41,202 nucleotides of DNA from CAZGMJ01 sp964526785 (GTDB taxonomy: Bacteria; Planctomycetota; Phycisphaerae; Sedimentisphaerales; Anaerobacaceae), in the NCBI GenBank assembly GCA_964526785.1, contig CAZGMJ010000048.1, positions 1 to 41,202 of the forward strand, written 5' to 3'. This document shows, in pieces, positions 32,693-41,198 of the stretch. A program made the position numbers and the translations under genes. Every line of letters begins with the position of its first letter. Position 1 is the stretch's first letter. The notes below the pieces were generated by a model. The model was not told the DNA's origin. It searched no databases and saw only the letters and a list, made by a program, of their open reading frames with translations.

Positions 32693-33418
32693 TCAGCGGC
32701 TGGGCCTTTCGATCAATTCCATCATCTCGGCCGTGGCCCGGTGGATGCCCACCAGCACCGCCCGCGCGATAATACTGTGTCCGATGTTGAACTCGCAGAG
32801 ACCTTCGATCGCCGCCACCGGGCCGATGTTGCGATAGGTCAGGCCGTGTCCGGCGTGTACGACAAGCCCTCTGTCCCTCGCTATGTCCCTGCCGGTGCGA
32901 AGTTCCGCGACCCGTCTTGCGGCGCTGCGGTCGGTCTTTGCGTTGGCGTACATTCCGGTGTGCAGCTCGACCGCGTCGCAGCCCGTTTCCGCTGAGGCGA
33001 GTATCTGGTCTTCCTCCGGGGCGATAAACGTGCTGACGAGGATATTCTTCTTGTGCATGCGTTTGACCACGTCGGCCAGCCGTCGTTTATGCCGTGCGCA
33101 GTCGAGGCCGCCTTCGGTGGTAAGTTCTTCGCGCTTTTCCGGAACGAGTGTGATCTGGTCCGGCCGCACGGCTTCGGCGATTTTGACGATGGGCTCGGCC
33201 ATACACATCTCAAGGTTGAACTTGCACGCCACCGTTTCTTTCAGTACGCGGACGTCCCGGTCGCAGATGTGCCTGCGGTCCTGGCGCAGGTGCACGGTAA
33301 TGCCGTTGGCGCCCGCCAGTTCGCACTGCACCGCCGCCCACACCGGATCGGGCTCGTCGGTCAGCCGGGCCTGGCGCACCGTCGCAACGTGATCGATATT
33401 TACATTTAGTACGGCCAT
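32693..33418 (-). CDS. pdxJ: Pyridoxine 5'-phosphate synthase
   Basis: 241 residues. The N-terminus LNVNIDHVATVRQARL and GITVHLRQDRRHICDRDV are diagnostic of PdxJ, with the active-site His, Arg and Glu positions (FNLEMC, TLVPEKREELTTEGGLD). HTGMYANA and VHAGHGLTYRN form the phosphate-binding end of the barrel. It joins deoxyxylulose 5-phosphate and aminoacetone phosphate in the DXP-dependent vitamin B6 pathway. GGAGA precedes the ATG, and a good promoter with a perfect TATAAT lies at 33442-33469. Confidence 0.96.
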   Translation of the reverse strand: MAVLNVNIDHVATVRQARLTDEPDPVWAAVQCELAGANGITVHLRQDRRHICDRDVRVLKETVACKFNLEMCMAEPIVKIAEAVRPDQITLVPEKREELTTEGGLDCARHKRRLADVVKRMHKKNILVSTFIAPEEDQILASAETGCDAVELHTGMYANAKTDRSAARRVAELRTGRDIARDRGLVVHAGHGLTYRNIGPVAAIEGLCEFNIGHSIIARAVLVGIHRATAEMMELIERPSR

Positions 33419-33441
33419 AGTATCTCTCCAATGGTCGCATG

Positions 33442-33469
33442 ATTATAACAGCAATTGCGTGGTCTTCAA
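33442..33469 (-). promoter_or_regulatory. Promoter of pdxJ-dapA
   Basis: On the minus strand TTGAAG (33464-33469) and TATAAT (33442-33447) are separated by 16 bases. The expected transcript start is about 16-18 bases before the pdxJ ATG. Confidence 0.6.
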
Positions 33470-33697
33470 GGCAATAACGTGCACAAAGCAATGCGGGGCT
33501 GGCGGTTGCGGCGGTCTGATCGTTAGAAGCATATCCGGTCAAGCGGTTTGCGTGCGGCGGTTTAACGGCGGCGCGCGATCATATTGCTTGCCACAGGAGA
33601 TTGTGTATCTTACCATAATGCCGTTCGATGCGGGCGTGCGTTGACTGAACGTGGCGCCCGCCGCGAAGTGAATCACAAAACGCACTCTGGAGACGAC

Positions 33698-34336
33698 ATG
33701 TTCCTTAACTGGGCGACACGAATCACGATTCTGCGAATCCTGCTGCTGATTCCGTTCGTCAGTTGCATGTTGCAGATCAACGACCCCAAATACAGCCCGC
33801 ACATGCAGGATGTGATGCGATGGATTGCAGTGGTCATTTTTCTGGCGATGGCCGTCAGCGATGCGGTGGACGGGTATCTGGCCCGGCATCGCAATCAGAT
33901 AACGAAGCTCGGCACGTTCCTCGATCCCGTGGCGGACAAGCTGCTGATTACCTCGGGCGTTCTTCTGCTCGCCTCGCAGCGCAGCCACGTCGAGGGATTT
34001 CTTATTCCTCCAACGGTGGTCGTACTTATTATCGGCAAGGATTTGTTCCTACTGATCGGTTTTGTCATCGTCTACTTCATAACCTCGCAAATCCGCATAA
34101 AGCCGGTATTTCTCGGCAAGACCGCGACGGCATTTCAACTGGCGATGGTGGCGGGCATTCTGATCGCCCCCGAAGTCTCCAGCGTGTTGCCGGGCTGGAT
34201 ATGGTTCCTGCGCTTTCTCTGGTGGACCTCGGCGATTACGGCAATCGGCGCAACGCTTGTTTACATCCGCAACGGTAGTCGTTATATTGAAGAGTACGAA
34301 CGGACCGTTGCCGAGCGCGAACAAACAGGCGAGTGA
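33698..34336 (+). CDS. pgsA: CDP-diacylglycerol-glycerol-3-phosphate 3-phosphatidyltransferase
   Basis: 212 residues from the ATG at 33698 (MFLNWATRITILRILLLIPF); the frame is open to 33584, but GGAG lies about five bases before this ATG and the family starts with NxxTxxRI. The CDP-alcohol phosphotransferase signature DG-x2-AR-x8-G-x3-D-x3-D is complete in DGYLARHRNQITKL followed by GTFLDPVAD. Several hydrophobic helices follow. The integral membrane enzyme makes phosphatidylglycerol phosphate. The downstream ribBA reading frame overlaps the stop if read from an upstream GTG. Confidence 0.93.
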   Translation: MFLNWATRITILRILLLIPFVSCMLQINDPKYSPHMQDVMRWIAVVIFLAMAVSDAVDGYLARHRNQITKLGTFLDPVADKLLITSGVLLLASQRSHVEGFLIPPTVVVLIIGKDLFLLIGFVIVYFITSQIRIKPVFLGKTATAFQLAMVAGILIAPEVSSVLPGWIWFLRFLWWTSAITAIGATLVYIRNGSRYIEEYERTVAEREQTGE

Positions 34337-34422
34337 CGGGGGTAGATATATTGGTGCGGGTTGCGGTCGGATTGTCGCCGCAAGACGCGTCCCGTATTAT
34401 TACGGCAACCTTTTTTGACAGG

Positions 34423-35679
34423 ATGAAGCAACAGATAATGGCCGGCGATTTCAGTGAAATACCGGAAGTACTCGAAGACCTTCGACAGGGCAAGATGGTC
34501 GTTCTGGTGGACGATGAAGACCGGGAAAACGAGGGCGACCTGGTGTGCGCTGCTGAGAAGGCGACGCCTGAAACGATCAACTTCATGGCGAAGTTCGGGC
34601 GGGGGTTGATCTGTCTGCCTCTTACCGCTTCGAAGTGCGATGCGCTGGGGCTTTTCCCGCAGGCGGTGGAGAACACGACCCGATTTCAGACGGCCTTTAC
34701 CGTGAGCATCGATGCGGCCGAGGGCGTCACCACAGGCATCAGCGCCGCGGATCGAGCCAAGACGATACAGGATACCATCGCCGACGGCGCCAGGGCGAGC
34801 GATCTCGTTCGGCCGGGCCATATCTTCCCGCTGCGCGCCTGCGACGGGGGCGTTCTCGTTCGGGCGGGCCAGACCGAAGGCAGCGTCGATCTGGCGAGGC
34901 TGGCCGGGCTCAAACCCGCCGCCGTCATCTGCGAGATCATGAACGACGACGGATCGATGGCCAGAGTCCCCGAACTGCTGCAATTCTGCAGCAAGCACAA
35001 GATGAAAATCACCTCGGTGGCGAAACTCGTCGAGTATCGGCTCCAGCGCGAGAGTCAGATTACCCGGCTGGACTCGGTGAACCTGCCCACCGATTACGGC
35101 GAATTCACGTTGATCGGGTACGAAACCATCATGTGGCCCGAGCCTCACCTGGCGCTGTGCAAAGGCAACATCGGAAAACGCGACGCGAGCGGCCTGCCGA
35201 TCCAGACGGATGAGCCGGTGCTGGTGCGCGTTCACTCGGAGTGCATGACGGGTGATCTGTTTCATTCCCAGCGATGCGAGTGCGGCTACCAGCTTATCAC
35301 CGCGATGGAGATGATCGAGAAGGAGGGAACCGGCGCTTTGATTTACCTGCGTCAGGAAGGCCGGGGTATCGGGCTGACCAACAAGCTGCGGGCGTATAAA
35401 CTCCAGGAGCAGGGCCTCGACACGGTGGATGCGAATCTCAAACTGGGCTTCCGGGCGGACAAACGCGATTATGGCATCGGCGCTCAGATCATTCGCGATC
35501 TCGGACTGCGCAACATTCGCATCCTCACGAACAATCCGAAGAAGGTCAGCCGGCTGGAAGTCTACGGCATCAAGATCGTCGAGCAGATCGCGCTGCAGGC
35601 TGTCCCGAGCAAACACAATCGCAGGTATCTGCACACCAAGAAGCACCGTTTCGGACATATGCTGGATGAGGATCTCTGA
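34423..35679 (+). CDS. ribBA: Bifunctional 3,4-DHBP synthase / GTP cyclohydrolase II
   Basis: 418 residues from the ATG at 34423. The RibB domain (1-210) has MVVLVDDEDRENEGDLV with the acidic metal site, TTGISAADRA and RPGHIFPLRA. The RibA domain (about 215-418) has VRVHSECMTGDLF and SQRCECG with the three zinc cysteines, then YLRQEGRGIGL and LGFRADKRDYGIG. It supplies both precursors of riboflavin. The frame is open up to a GTG at 34333 that overlaps the pgsA stop (GTGA); that would add 30 residues not typical of the family. A further ATG at 34438 is possible. The exact start is uncertain. Confidence 0.95.
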   Translation: MKQQIMAGDFSEIPEVLEDLRQGKMVVLVDDEDRENEGDLVCAAEKATPETINFMAKFGRGLICLPLTASKCDALGLFPQAVENTTRFQTAFTVSIDAAEGVTTGISAADRAKTIQDTIADGARASDLVRPGHIFPLRACDGGVLVRAGQTEGSVDLARLAGLKPAAVICEIMNDDGSMARVPELLQFCSKHKMKITSVAKLVEYRLQRESQITRLDSVNLPTDYGEFTLIGYETIMWPEPHLALCKGNIGKRDASGLPIQTDEPVLVRVHSECMTGDLFHSQRCECGYQLITAMEMIEKEGTGALIYLRQEGRGIGLTNKLRAYKLQEQGLDTVDANLKLGFRADKRDYGIGAQIIRDLGLRNIRILTNNPKKVSRLEVYGIKIVEQIALQAVPSKHNRRYLHTKKHRFGHMLDEDL

Positions 35680-35682
35680 CGT

Positions 35683-36198
35683 ATGAAGCCCGCCGCCGCC
35701 GTAGTCACTGCCCTGTTTGTCCTGCCGCTGTTGCTGTTGCCCGGCTGTGACTCGGGTTCTTCGCCTCCCGTGATTTCCGCGGCCGACGCGAACTCGGTCG
35801 AGGGCATACCGATGTGCGCGTACTACAGTCCGGCCAAGATCGCTATAATGCCTCTGACCGACTTTGCCGAGAGCCCGCCCGGCCGGAAGCCCTCCGAATT
35901 GCACGTGTACGTCAGTCTGCTCGATGCGTTCGGCACCCAGATCAAGTATCCGGCGATCTTTGATTTCGAGCTCTACGAGTACGTGAGCTTTGCGGCCGGC
36001 AACAAAGGCAGAAAGGTCCAGGTCTGGAAGGGGTACGACCTCGAAGATCCGGAAGTAAACCATGAGACCTGGGAGGACTATCTGCGAGCGTACGTTTTCG
36101 AACTGCCTATCGTGCCGGAACTGGATCGCTACACGCTGGAAGTGACGTGTGTCTGCGGTTTCGGCAAGCGACTCTCGGCGAACTTCATCCTCCGCTGA
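35683..36198 (+). CDS. Hypothetical lipoprotein
   Basis: 171 residues. A lipoprotein signal (hydrophobic core TALFVLPLLLLP, lipobox LLPGC, Cys about residue 22) is followed by a short linker and a domain with alternating hydrophobics that looks like a small beta-sandwich (KIAIMPLTDF, LHVYVSLLDAFGTQIKYPAI, FDFELYEYV, RYTLEVTCVCGFGKRLSANF). I do not recognise the family. It starts three bases after the ribBA stop, so it is very probably co-transcribed with ribBA. The protein would sit at a membrane surface. The function is unknown; a link to riboflavin is not implied by the sequence. Confidence 0.75.
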   Translation: MKPAAAVVTALFVLPLLLLPGCDSGSSPPVISAADANSVEGIPMCAYYSPAKIAIMPLTDFAESPPGRKPSELHVYVSLLDAFGTQIKYPAIFDFELYEYVSFAAGNKGRKVQVWKGYDLEDPEVNHETWEDYLRAYVFELPIVPELDRYTLEVTCVCGFGKRLSANFILR

Positions 36199-36307
36199 GC
36201 GTCCATTGTCCGTGTGATGTCCCTTGTACGCCGCGCGTGATCCAGACCTCGCGGCCTGCCGCAACCCTGCACGACCACCGTTCAGCACGCCTGCCGGATT
36301 GCCTTCG

Positions 36308-36354
36308 AAAAGAAAAAGCCCGCCACTGCGCCGGTGCTTCGGCACAATGCGGGC
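36308..36354 (-). terminator. Rho-independent terminator of the PEP-CTERM gene
   Basis: Read on the minus strand, GCCCGC (36349-36354) pairs with GCGGGC (36318-36323), with an inner GTGC-loop-GCAC hairpin closed by a tetraloop, followed by a TTTTTCTTTT run (36308-36317). It lies about 55 bases after the PEP-CTERM stop. Confidence 0.8.
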
Positions 36355-36406
36355 ATGAATTCATTCCAATTCCAAAGCCGGCCGGCGGCTGTGGATATTC
36401 GGGTGC

Positions 36407-37066
36407 CTATTTGCGGCGTCGGATCAGAGCCAGTCCGCCCAGACCAAGCAGGGCGATCGTTGCCGGCTCGGGAGTCAACTGAACGTTGTCGAAGTAATGG
36501 ACTCCGCCGTCCGAGTAACCGCCGTCGTAGTTCGTGATAAGCCACAGTTCCAGCCACCCCAGGGCATCCGGCTGGACCTTGTCACGACCTTCGGCGTAGT
36601 TGAACTCCACCGTCTGGGTCTTGGCGCCCTGGTCGTATTTCCACCAGCCTTCATAGCCCGTCTGATACCAGACGTTTCCGCCGGGCCAGCCGTCGCCTCC
36701 TGCATTGACGACGAAATGCAATCCGCTGTGCCCGTCCGCGGGATCGCCCAGCCAGTCCTCGGGCAGACGCGTGACGTCGACGCTGAATGTGTCGTTCGCC
36801 AGGAATTCGTCAACCACATCGCCGGCAACCACGTTGAAGCGAATGGCCTTCTGCCAGCCGCCCGTGGGGACGTCCACCTTAAGGGCGTTGTCGCCCAGGG
36901 TCGCACCCGTGGAAACGATCTCCATTGCCGTGCCTTCCGGCGCGCCTGGTGCAATCTCCCAGCCGTCCTCACCAGCCTCCCAGTTGCCGATCACCACGGC
37001 CTGAGCAGTTGAGATCGTGGCCAATACGATCAGAAATGACAATAGAAAACAGAATTGCCTGTGCAT
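36407..37066 (-). CDS. PEP-CTERM sorting-domain surface protein
   Basis: 219 residues. A signal peptide (1-23, ending STAQA) is followed by a domain of about 170 residues and then a C-terminal PEP-CTERM signal: TPEPATIALLGLGGLALI with RRRK at the end, that is, a PEP motif, a hydrophobic helix and a basic tail. The signal is recognised by an exosortase and cut for surface or extracellular-matrix sorting. The central domain (GHSGLHFVVNAGGDGW, GWWKYDQG, LELWLITNYDGGY, GVHYFDN) recurs in the N-terminus of the large neighbour at 37528-40554, so the two are partial paralogues. AAGGAGGA precedes the ATG. A promoter at 37239-37268 and a terminator at 36308-36354 make it monocistronic. Confidence 0.88.
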   Translation of the reverse strand: MHRQFCFLLSFLIVLATISTAQAVVIGNWEAGEDGWEIAPGAPEGTAMEIVSTGATLGDNALKVDVPTGGWQKAIRFNVVAGDVVDEFLANDTFSVDVTRLPEDWLGDPADGHSGLHFVVNAGGDGWPGGNVWYQTGYEGWWKYDQGAKTQTVEFNYAEGRDKVQPDALGWLELWLITNYDGGYSDGGVHYFDNVQLTPEPATIALLGLGGLALIRRRK

Positions 37067-37238
37067 ACCACACTCCTCCTTCTTCGGACCGGCCGCAACA
37101 AACCCATGGTCTCTGCTGCAGCCGCCATCAATGCTGCGGCTCGTGCCGCCATACCTTGATTCAAGGGGTCCATGGCCGTTATCCCGTCAAACAGGACCGA
37201 CCCTGAGTCTTCTCGGACCCGCCAGTTTTACCTTCCTA

Positions 37239-37268
37239 TTTATACCAATTTACCTAAAGGCGTGTCAA
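37239..37268 (-). promoter_or_regulatory. Promoter of the PEP-CTERM gene, motif shared with 40739-40768
   Basis: On the minus strand TTGACA (37263-37268) and TATAAA (37239-37244) are separated by 18 bases. The ten bases before the -10 read GGTAAATTGG. The promoter of the next gene has the same 18-base spacing and GGCAAATTGC in the same place. An AT-rich stretch lies upstream of the -35 (about 37275-37300). The leader is about 165 bases. The rest of the 37270-37450 interval shows no gene. Confidence 0.65.
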
Positions 37269-37450
37269 GTGAAATGGTGCGATAATATGGTAAATTTTTA
37301 CTGTTCCGCCAAGTATGCGGATATGGCGTTTAAGCATGGGACCGTCCGTTTCGATCATGTGCGGCCCGCGGGCGGGCGATTTGACTGTTTGTCGCTAATC
37401 GAGGCCATTATGCCGGCAGACCGAAACCCGCGGGGCGAAAAGGCGCCTGA

Positions 37451-37486
37451 AATAGAAATGGCCCGCCCCGGTCCGGGACAGGCCAT
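37451..37486 (-). terminator. Terminator of the 1008-residue multidomain protein gene
   Basis: On the minus strand ATGGCC pairs with GGCCAT, with an inner CCCGG/GGGGC stem, followed by TTCTATTTC. It lies about 42 bases beyond the stop of the gene at 37528. Confidence 0.65.
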
Positions 37487-37527
37487 GTTCTAATCATAAA
37501 TCGCTGTTGCACAGACTGTTACGATGC

Positions 37528-40500
37528 TCAGAAGAGCTCTTCTTCCAGCCAGTATTCAGCAATCACAGCGAAATCCTTGAAATTGACGACCTTCGAGCCG
37601 TCCGGCTCATCAGAGGACACATCGGCCGGCGATGACAGCGGGACGAGCAATTCGCCCGGCGCCAGAGCGGCAAGATGGGCTACTTCCTCGGCCGAGATGG
37701 CCCGATCGAAGATATACACCTCATCGAGAACTCCGTTGAACGGATTGTTGCCGTCGGCCCCCACGCAGCCAATTACCAGCGCCGCGTCGGTCTTGGGCCC
37801 GAATGCGAAGTTGCCGCTGCCGTTTTCGGCGCCGTTGATGTACGTCGTGGCAGTCACTCCATCAAACGTTACGGCCACGTGTGTCCACTCGCCGACCTGC
37901 ATGAGGTAGTTGCCGCCGGGATAACTTCCGCCGCGGGCGAAACTGACCTCGTTGCTGTCCCTGCCGATCTCGAGGTGCCACATCATTTCAGAGCCTTCGT
38001 TGTCCCAGGCGTCGCGTTTACCCATCAGGCCCTGCCAGCCGCCGTTGTAGCCGGCCCAGTTGGCCCATACGGCGATGCTCAGCTCGCCGGTCTCTTCCGA
38101 CGGGTTCCAGGTGCCGACATCGACGTAGTTCGGTGCTGCACCGGGGAACTCCAGAGCCTGGTCGAAGACGGTCTGGCTGGAGACCCACTGCACATTGTCG
38201 CCGGTAATGGCGCCGTCGTGGCCGTTGCCTGTGGCATCGACCGCCACCGCACCGGATCCGGCATTCATCGGATAGTACGCCGCCGGGTTTGCGGCCCGAT
38301 TCTCAGCATCGAGCAGAAAGTCGCCCATAAGCCAGTCCGCGGCCAGAAGCTCCAGCTCCTGGTAGTCGACAACGCAGTCGCCGCCGGGCGAGCCGAGAGG
38401 TGCGAAGTCCGCCGCAGCAAAATCAGCCGAACGCAGGTTCAACGCGCAGGACTTGCGATACAGGCGGATATCATCGAAGTACACCAGGCCGGAGCCGCCC
38501 GCCTGATTGTTCCCTTCGCTGCCGAAGCCGAGCGATATCTGATCCACGTCCGAAAGATCGATGCCCTCAAAATCGGTCAGCGGAATCGACCATTCGGTCC
38601 ACTCGTTCACCAGCGCTGCATCGCCGTCGGGATTGGTTTCCACGACCGGGTCGCCGCCGGCGTTGGCAATCGAAACGAACATCTGCTCGGGCTCGTTGCT
38701 TCGAATACCGATGTCGATATTCGTGAAATCGCCCGTCACATTGCCCGTGGTCGAGACGTTTGTGAAGGTAGCCTGTGCGGGGACATACGCCCGATGGCTC
38801 GTCAGAGCCAGACCGATGTACACGTCCGTCCCCAACTCCACAAGCGCCTGGTCCACCATCATCCACGTTCCGGCCGAACCGCCGGCGTCGTCCGCGTGCC
38901 AGGCAATCACGTTGCCGGAGAAGTCCCGCTCGATCCTGACCCAGTGCGGCCGGGCGCTGACGGTGTCCAGATGGCTCTGGTTCGTGCTCGTACTCGCCGC
39001 CGAACCGCGGTACTGGAACGAAATACCCTGATCGCCCGTCACGCACATGATGCCGTGCGCGGAATTCGGATCGAGCGTCGAGCGGATCATCACGCCCGCC
39101 TTGGCCCATTCATGGAGGCTCTGGTTGGGATCCACGCTTTCAATCGCGCTGACCCGGGCGGTGATGGAGCCGACGCCGTTGAGCATCCTGTAGGCGTAAT
39201 GGAATTCGTCGGCCGTATTCCAGATGTCGCTGCCGGCGCCCGTCATCGTGTAGGTGCCCTGAGGCGACTCCACGAAATTGCCCTGGCTGGCCGGATAGCC
39301 GTAGTACCACAGCGATAGCCGCTCGACACCCTCGCGCGTCCAGTCGCGCTTGGCGCCTTCGAGCGTCATCGTTGCTTCCGAGTACTTGAAGTCGTTTTCA
39401 TAGTAGTACGGCATAGCCTGATCGCCGGTATGCACCGTGTCAAGTTCCACATAGTATTCACCCGGATCGACCGTCGAGCCCAGATCGTGTCCGACCACCG
39501 AACCGTTTTCGTCGACGCCGAAACCGTCGATCCATGACTCCCAGATCGTGTAGGGCGAGAAGTTGTTGTAGTCTTCGAAATCGTCGATGACCAAAAAGTC
39601 GCCGACCGTAAAGCTCCAGATCTCGCCGATCCACGGGCTGTCGGGATTGAGATCGTTGATCTCATCGACGCGCCAGTAGTACGTCTTGCCCAACTCCAGC
39701 GCATCCGGCGTGTAGTTGTTCACGTCAACGCTTGCGTATGTCACGCCCGGATAGCTCGCCAGGTCGTCTTTCGTCGCATTGGTGACTTCATCGAGGTCCG
39801 TTCCGAAGTACACATCGTGCGTACCCGCGTACTCGCCCGACTTCCACACGAGCGTCGGGTCTCTCTTGACTTCCGTCGCGCCGTCGGCCGGTTCGGGCTC
39901 GCTGGCCTTTGTGAAGGCCGGAATGCGGGCGTTGTCGAAGTAGTACACACCGCCCGTTGCATACGCATCGTCGTAGTTGGAAATGACCCAGAGCTCCAGC
40001 CACCAGATATTGTCGAACTCTATCTTAGGCAGGACGCCGGAGTAGTCCCATGTCACCGTCTGCGTCCGGTCGCCCTGATCGTACTTCCACCAGCCCTGGT
40101 AGCCCGAACCGGTGTCGTCAGGATTCCCGAGACCATTGTACCATTCACTCCAGCCGTCGCCGCCCGTATTGACGATAAAGTGCAGACCCGAGTGGCCGTT
40201 ACTCGGATCGCCCGTCCACTCGGACGTCAGCCGGGTAACGTCGATCTGAAACGTCTTGCCGTTGCGGAATGCCTCGACCAACTCCGGCATGCTCTGAATC
40301 GAGATGCGCATCATCTTCTTCCAGTTTCCGCAGGGCACGCTGACCCTGAGGCTCTTGCTGCCGAGCGTAACGCCGGTGGTGCTGAAGTCAGTCGTCATCC
40401 CGTCGCACGTGGAGCCGTCATCGGGGTTGAACGCGATCAGTTCCCAGTTCTGCAGGTCGTCTTCCCAGTCGCCTATGACCAACGCCTGTGAGATCGACGC

Positions 40501-40554
40501 CCAGCCGAAAAGCACAACGAGGGCAGACCATAGAATTGCCTTCTTGAACATCAT
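37528..40554 (-). CDS. Large exported multidomain protein (shared domain, LamG, dockerin-like tail)
   Basis: 1008 residues. The order is: signal peptide 1-24 (ending SISQA); about 25-215, the same domain as the PEP-CTERM neighbour (GHSGLHFIVNTGGDGW, GWWKYDQG, LELWVISNYDDAY); an Ig/FN3-like module with DPTLVWKSGEYAGTHDVYFG and YYWRVDEIN; a galactose-binding-like domain (DFEDYNNFSPYTIWESW …YFDDIRLYRKSC) that appears interrupted by a concanavalin-like insert (HEWAKAGVMIRSTL, RPHWVRIERD); a short dockerin-like segment (DYQELELLAADWL); a LamG domain (AAYYPMNAGSG …NGVLDEVYIFDRA); and a final dockerin-like VVNFKDFAVIAEYWLEE. It has no PEP-CTERM signal. GGAGG precedes tandem ATGs at 40554/40551. A role in binding glycans outside the cell is inferred. 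Confidence 0.85.
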   Translation of the reverse strand: MMFKKAILWSALVVLFGWASISQALVIGDWEDDLQNWELIAFNPDDGSTCDGMTTDFSTTGVTLGSKSLRVSVPCGNWKKMMRISIQSMPELVEAFRNGKTFQIDVTRLTSEWTGDPSNGHSGLHFIVNTGGDGWSEWYNGLGNPDDTGSGYQGWWKYDQGDRTQTVTWDYSGVLPKIEFDNIWWLELWVISNYDDAYATGGVYYFDNARIPAFTKASEPEPADGATEVKRDPTLVWKSGEYAGTHDVYFGTDLDEVTNATKDDLASYPGVTYASVDVNNYTPDALELGKTYYWRVDEINDLNPDSPWIGEIWSFTVGDFLVIDDFEDYNNFSPYTIWESWIDGFGVDENGSVVGHDLGSTVDPGEYYVELDTVHTGDQAMPYYYENDFKYSEATMTLEGAKRDWTREGVERLSLWYYGYPASQGNFVESPQGTYTMTGAGSDIWNTADEFHYAYRMLNGVGSITARVSAIESVDPNQSLHEWAKAGVMIRSTLDPNSAHGIMCVTGDQGISFQYRGSAASTSTNQSHLDTVSARPHWVRIERDFSGNVIAWHADDAGGSAGTWMMVDQALVELGTDVYIGLALTSHRAYVPAQATFTNVSTTGNVTGDFTNIDIGIRSNEPEQMFVSIANAGGDPVVETNPDGDAALVNEWTEWSIPLTDFEGIDLSDVDQISLGFGSEGNNQAGGSGLVYFDDIRLYRKSCALNLRSADFAAADFAPLGSPGGDCVVDYQELELLAADWLMGDFLLDAENRAANPAAYYPMNAGSGAVAVDATGNGHDGAITGDNVQWVSSQTVFDQALEFPGAAPNYVDVGTWNPSEETGELSIAVWANWAGYNGGWQGLMGKRDAWDNEGSEMMWHLEIGRDSNEVSFARGGSYPGGNYLMQVGEWTHVAVTFDGVTATTYINGAENGSGNFAFGPKTDAALVIGCVGADGNNPFNGVLDEVYIFDRAISAEEVAHLAALAPGELLVPLSSPADVSSDEPDGSKVVNFKDFAVIAEYWLEEELF

Positions 40555-40738
40555 TTTTCCTCCTTCTTAGTAAGGTTTGTCTTCTCCGCCGGACAAGGGA
40601 CGAACAGCCCGTATCGAACACCGATATGTGGCCGGACGGAGCCCGCTTGGGTGAAAGAAATGGATTACGCGAATTGTACTGTACCCTTCTACATATTTCC
40701 TTCTCATCATTACCCTGCCAAATACCTGACCACTCTAT

Positions 40739-40768
40739 TTTATAGCAATTTGCCGTGCTCCAGGTCAA
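40739..40768 (-). promoter_or_regulatory. Promoter of the 1008-residue protein gene, motif shared with 37239-37268
   Basis: On the minus strand TTGACC (40763-40768) and TATAAA (40739-40744) are separated by 18 bases, with GGCAAATTGC directly before the -10. The leader is about 180 bases and contains no recognisable gene. The remaining upstream stretch to 41100 shows no gene on either strand. Confidence 0.65.
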
Positions 40769-41102
40769 GCGAAAACGGCCGAATTATCGGAGCGAGACCG
40801 AAGTTCTCTCAAATCCCGGCAATCGGCCCCAATGCCCGTGAACCGGCCGGTTCTTCGCGTGATTCACGGCTCGCAAAGATCAGCGATCAGCAATGCCGGC
40901 CCTTCCCGCCGACGTATCGGCTCCGAGACGGAGCATCTCTGGAAAATGGGCGCCTGTGCATACCCGGCGGCGCCAATAAGTCGGTATCGCGACGCCGGGA
41001 GAGCATGTCGGCTATTCCTTTGTAAGTGTTTATTTGCTAAAGATTTAAGTCGATTGAGGTGTCGCGGCGATCCGCAAATACGGTCGGCAATCGAGTTATT
41101 GC

Positions 41103-41131
41103 TTGCAAAGATGCAGATGTAGCGCTAAAAT
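41103..41131 (+). promoter_or_regulatory. Candidate promoter of a gene at the right edge
   Basis: TTGCAA (41103-41108) and TAAAAT (41126-41131) are separated by 17 bases. They lead to an operator-like inverted repeat and a ribosome site just before the end of the window. Confidence 0.5.
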
Positions 41132-41151
41132 AACGGTTAGGTGGCATTTTA

Positions 41152-41174
41152 TTGGACTTTGGCATAGTGTCCAA
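41152..41174. promoter_or_regulatory. Operator-like inverted repeat downstream of the edge promoter
   Basis: TTGGAC (41152-41157) and GTCCAA (41169-41174) form a perfect inverted repeat with an 11-base spacer, just after the predicted transcript start. A dimeric regulator could bind here. Confidence 0.35.
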
Positions 41175-41198
41175 CCCATAACCTGTGGGAGGTATGTC

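Noticed and set aside
34282..36345. A 687-codon open frame antisense to ribBA and the lipoprotein gene
   Set aside because: The plus strand encodes unmistakable RibB and RibA motifs; the antisense product is low in structure and has no ribosome site.
37239..37268. Sigma-54 promoter for the PEP-CTERM gene
   Set aside because: The GG-N10-GC spacing of -24/-12 elements is absent; TTGAC(A/C) and TATAAA fit a sigma-70 promoter better.
37675..39318. A 547-codon plus-strand open frame inside the 1008-residue protein gene
   Set aside because: It is a shadow frame; the minus strand has a signal peptide, LamG motifs, a promoter and a terminator.
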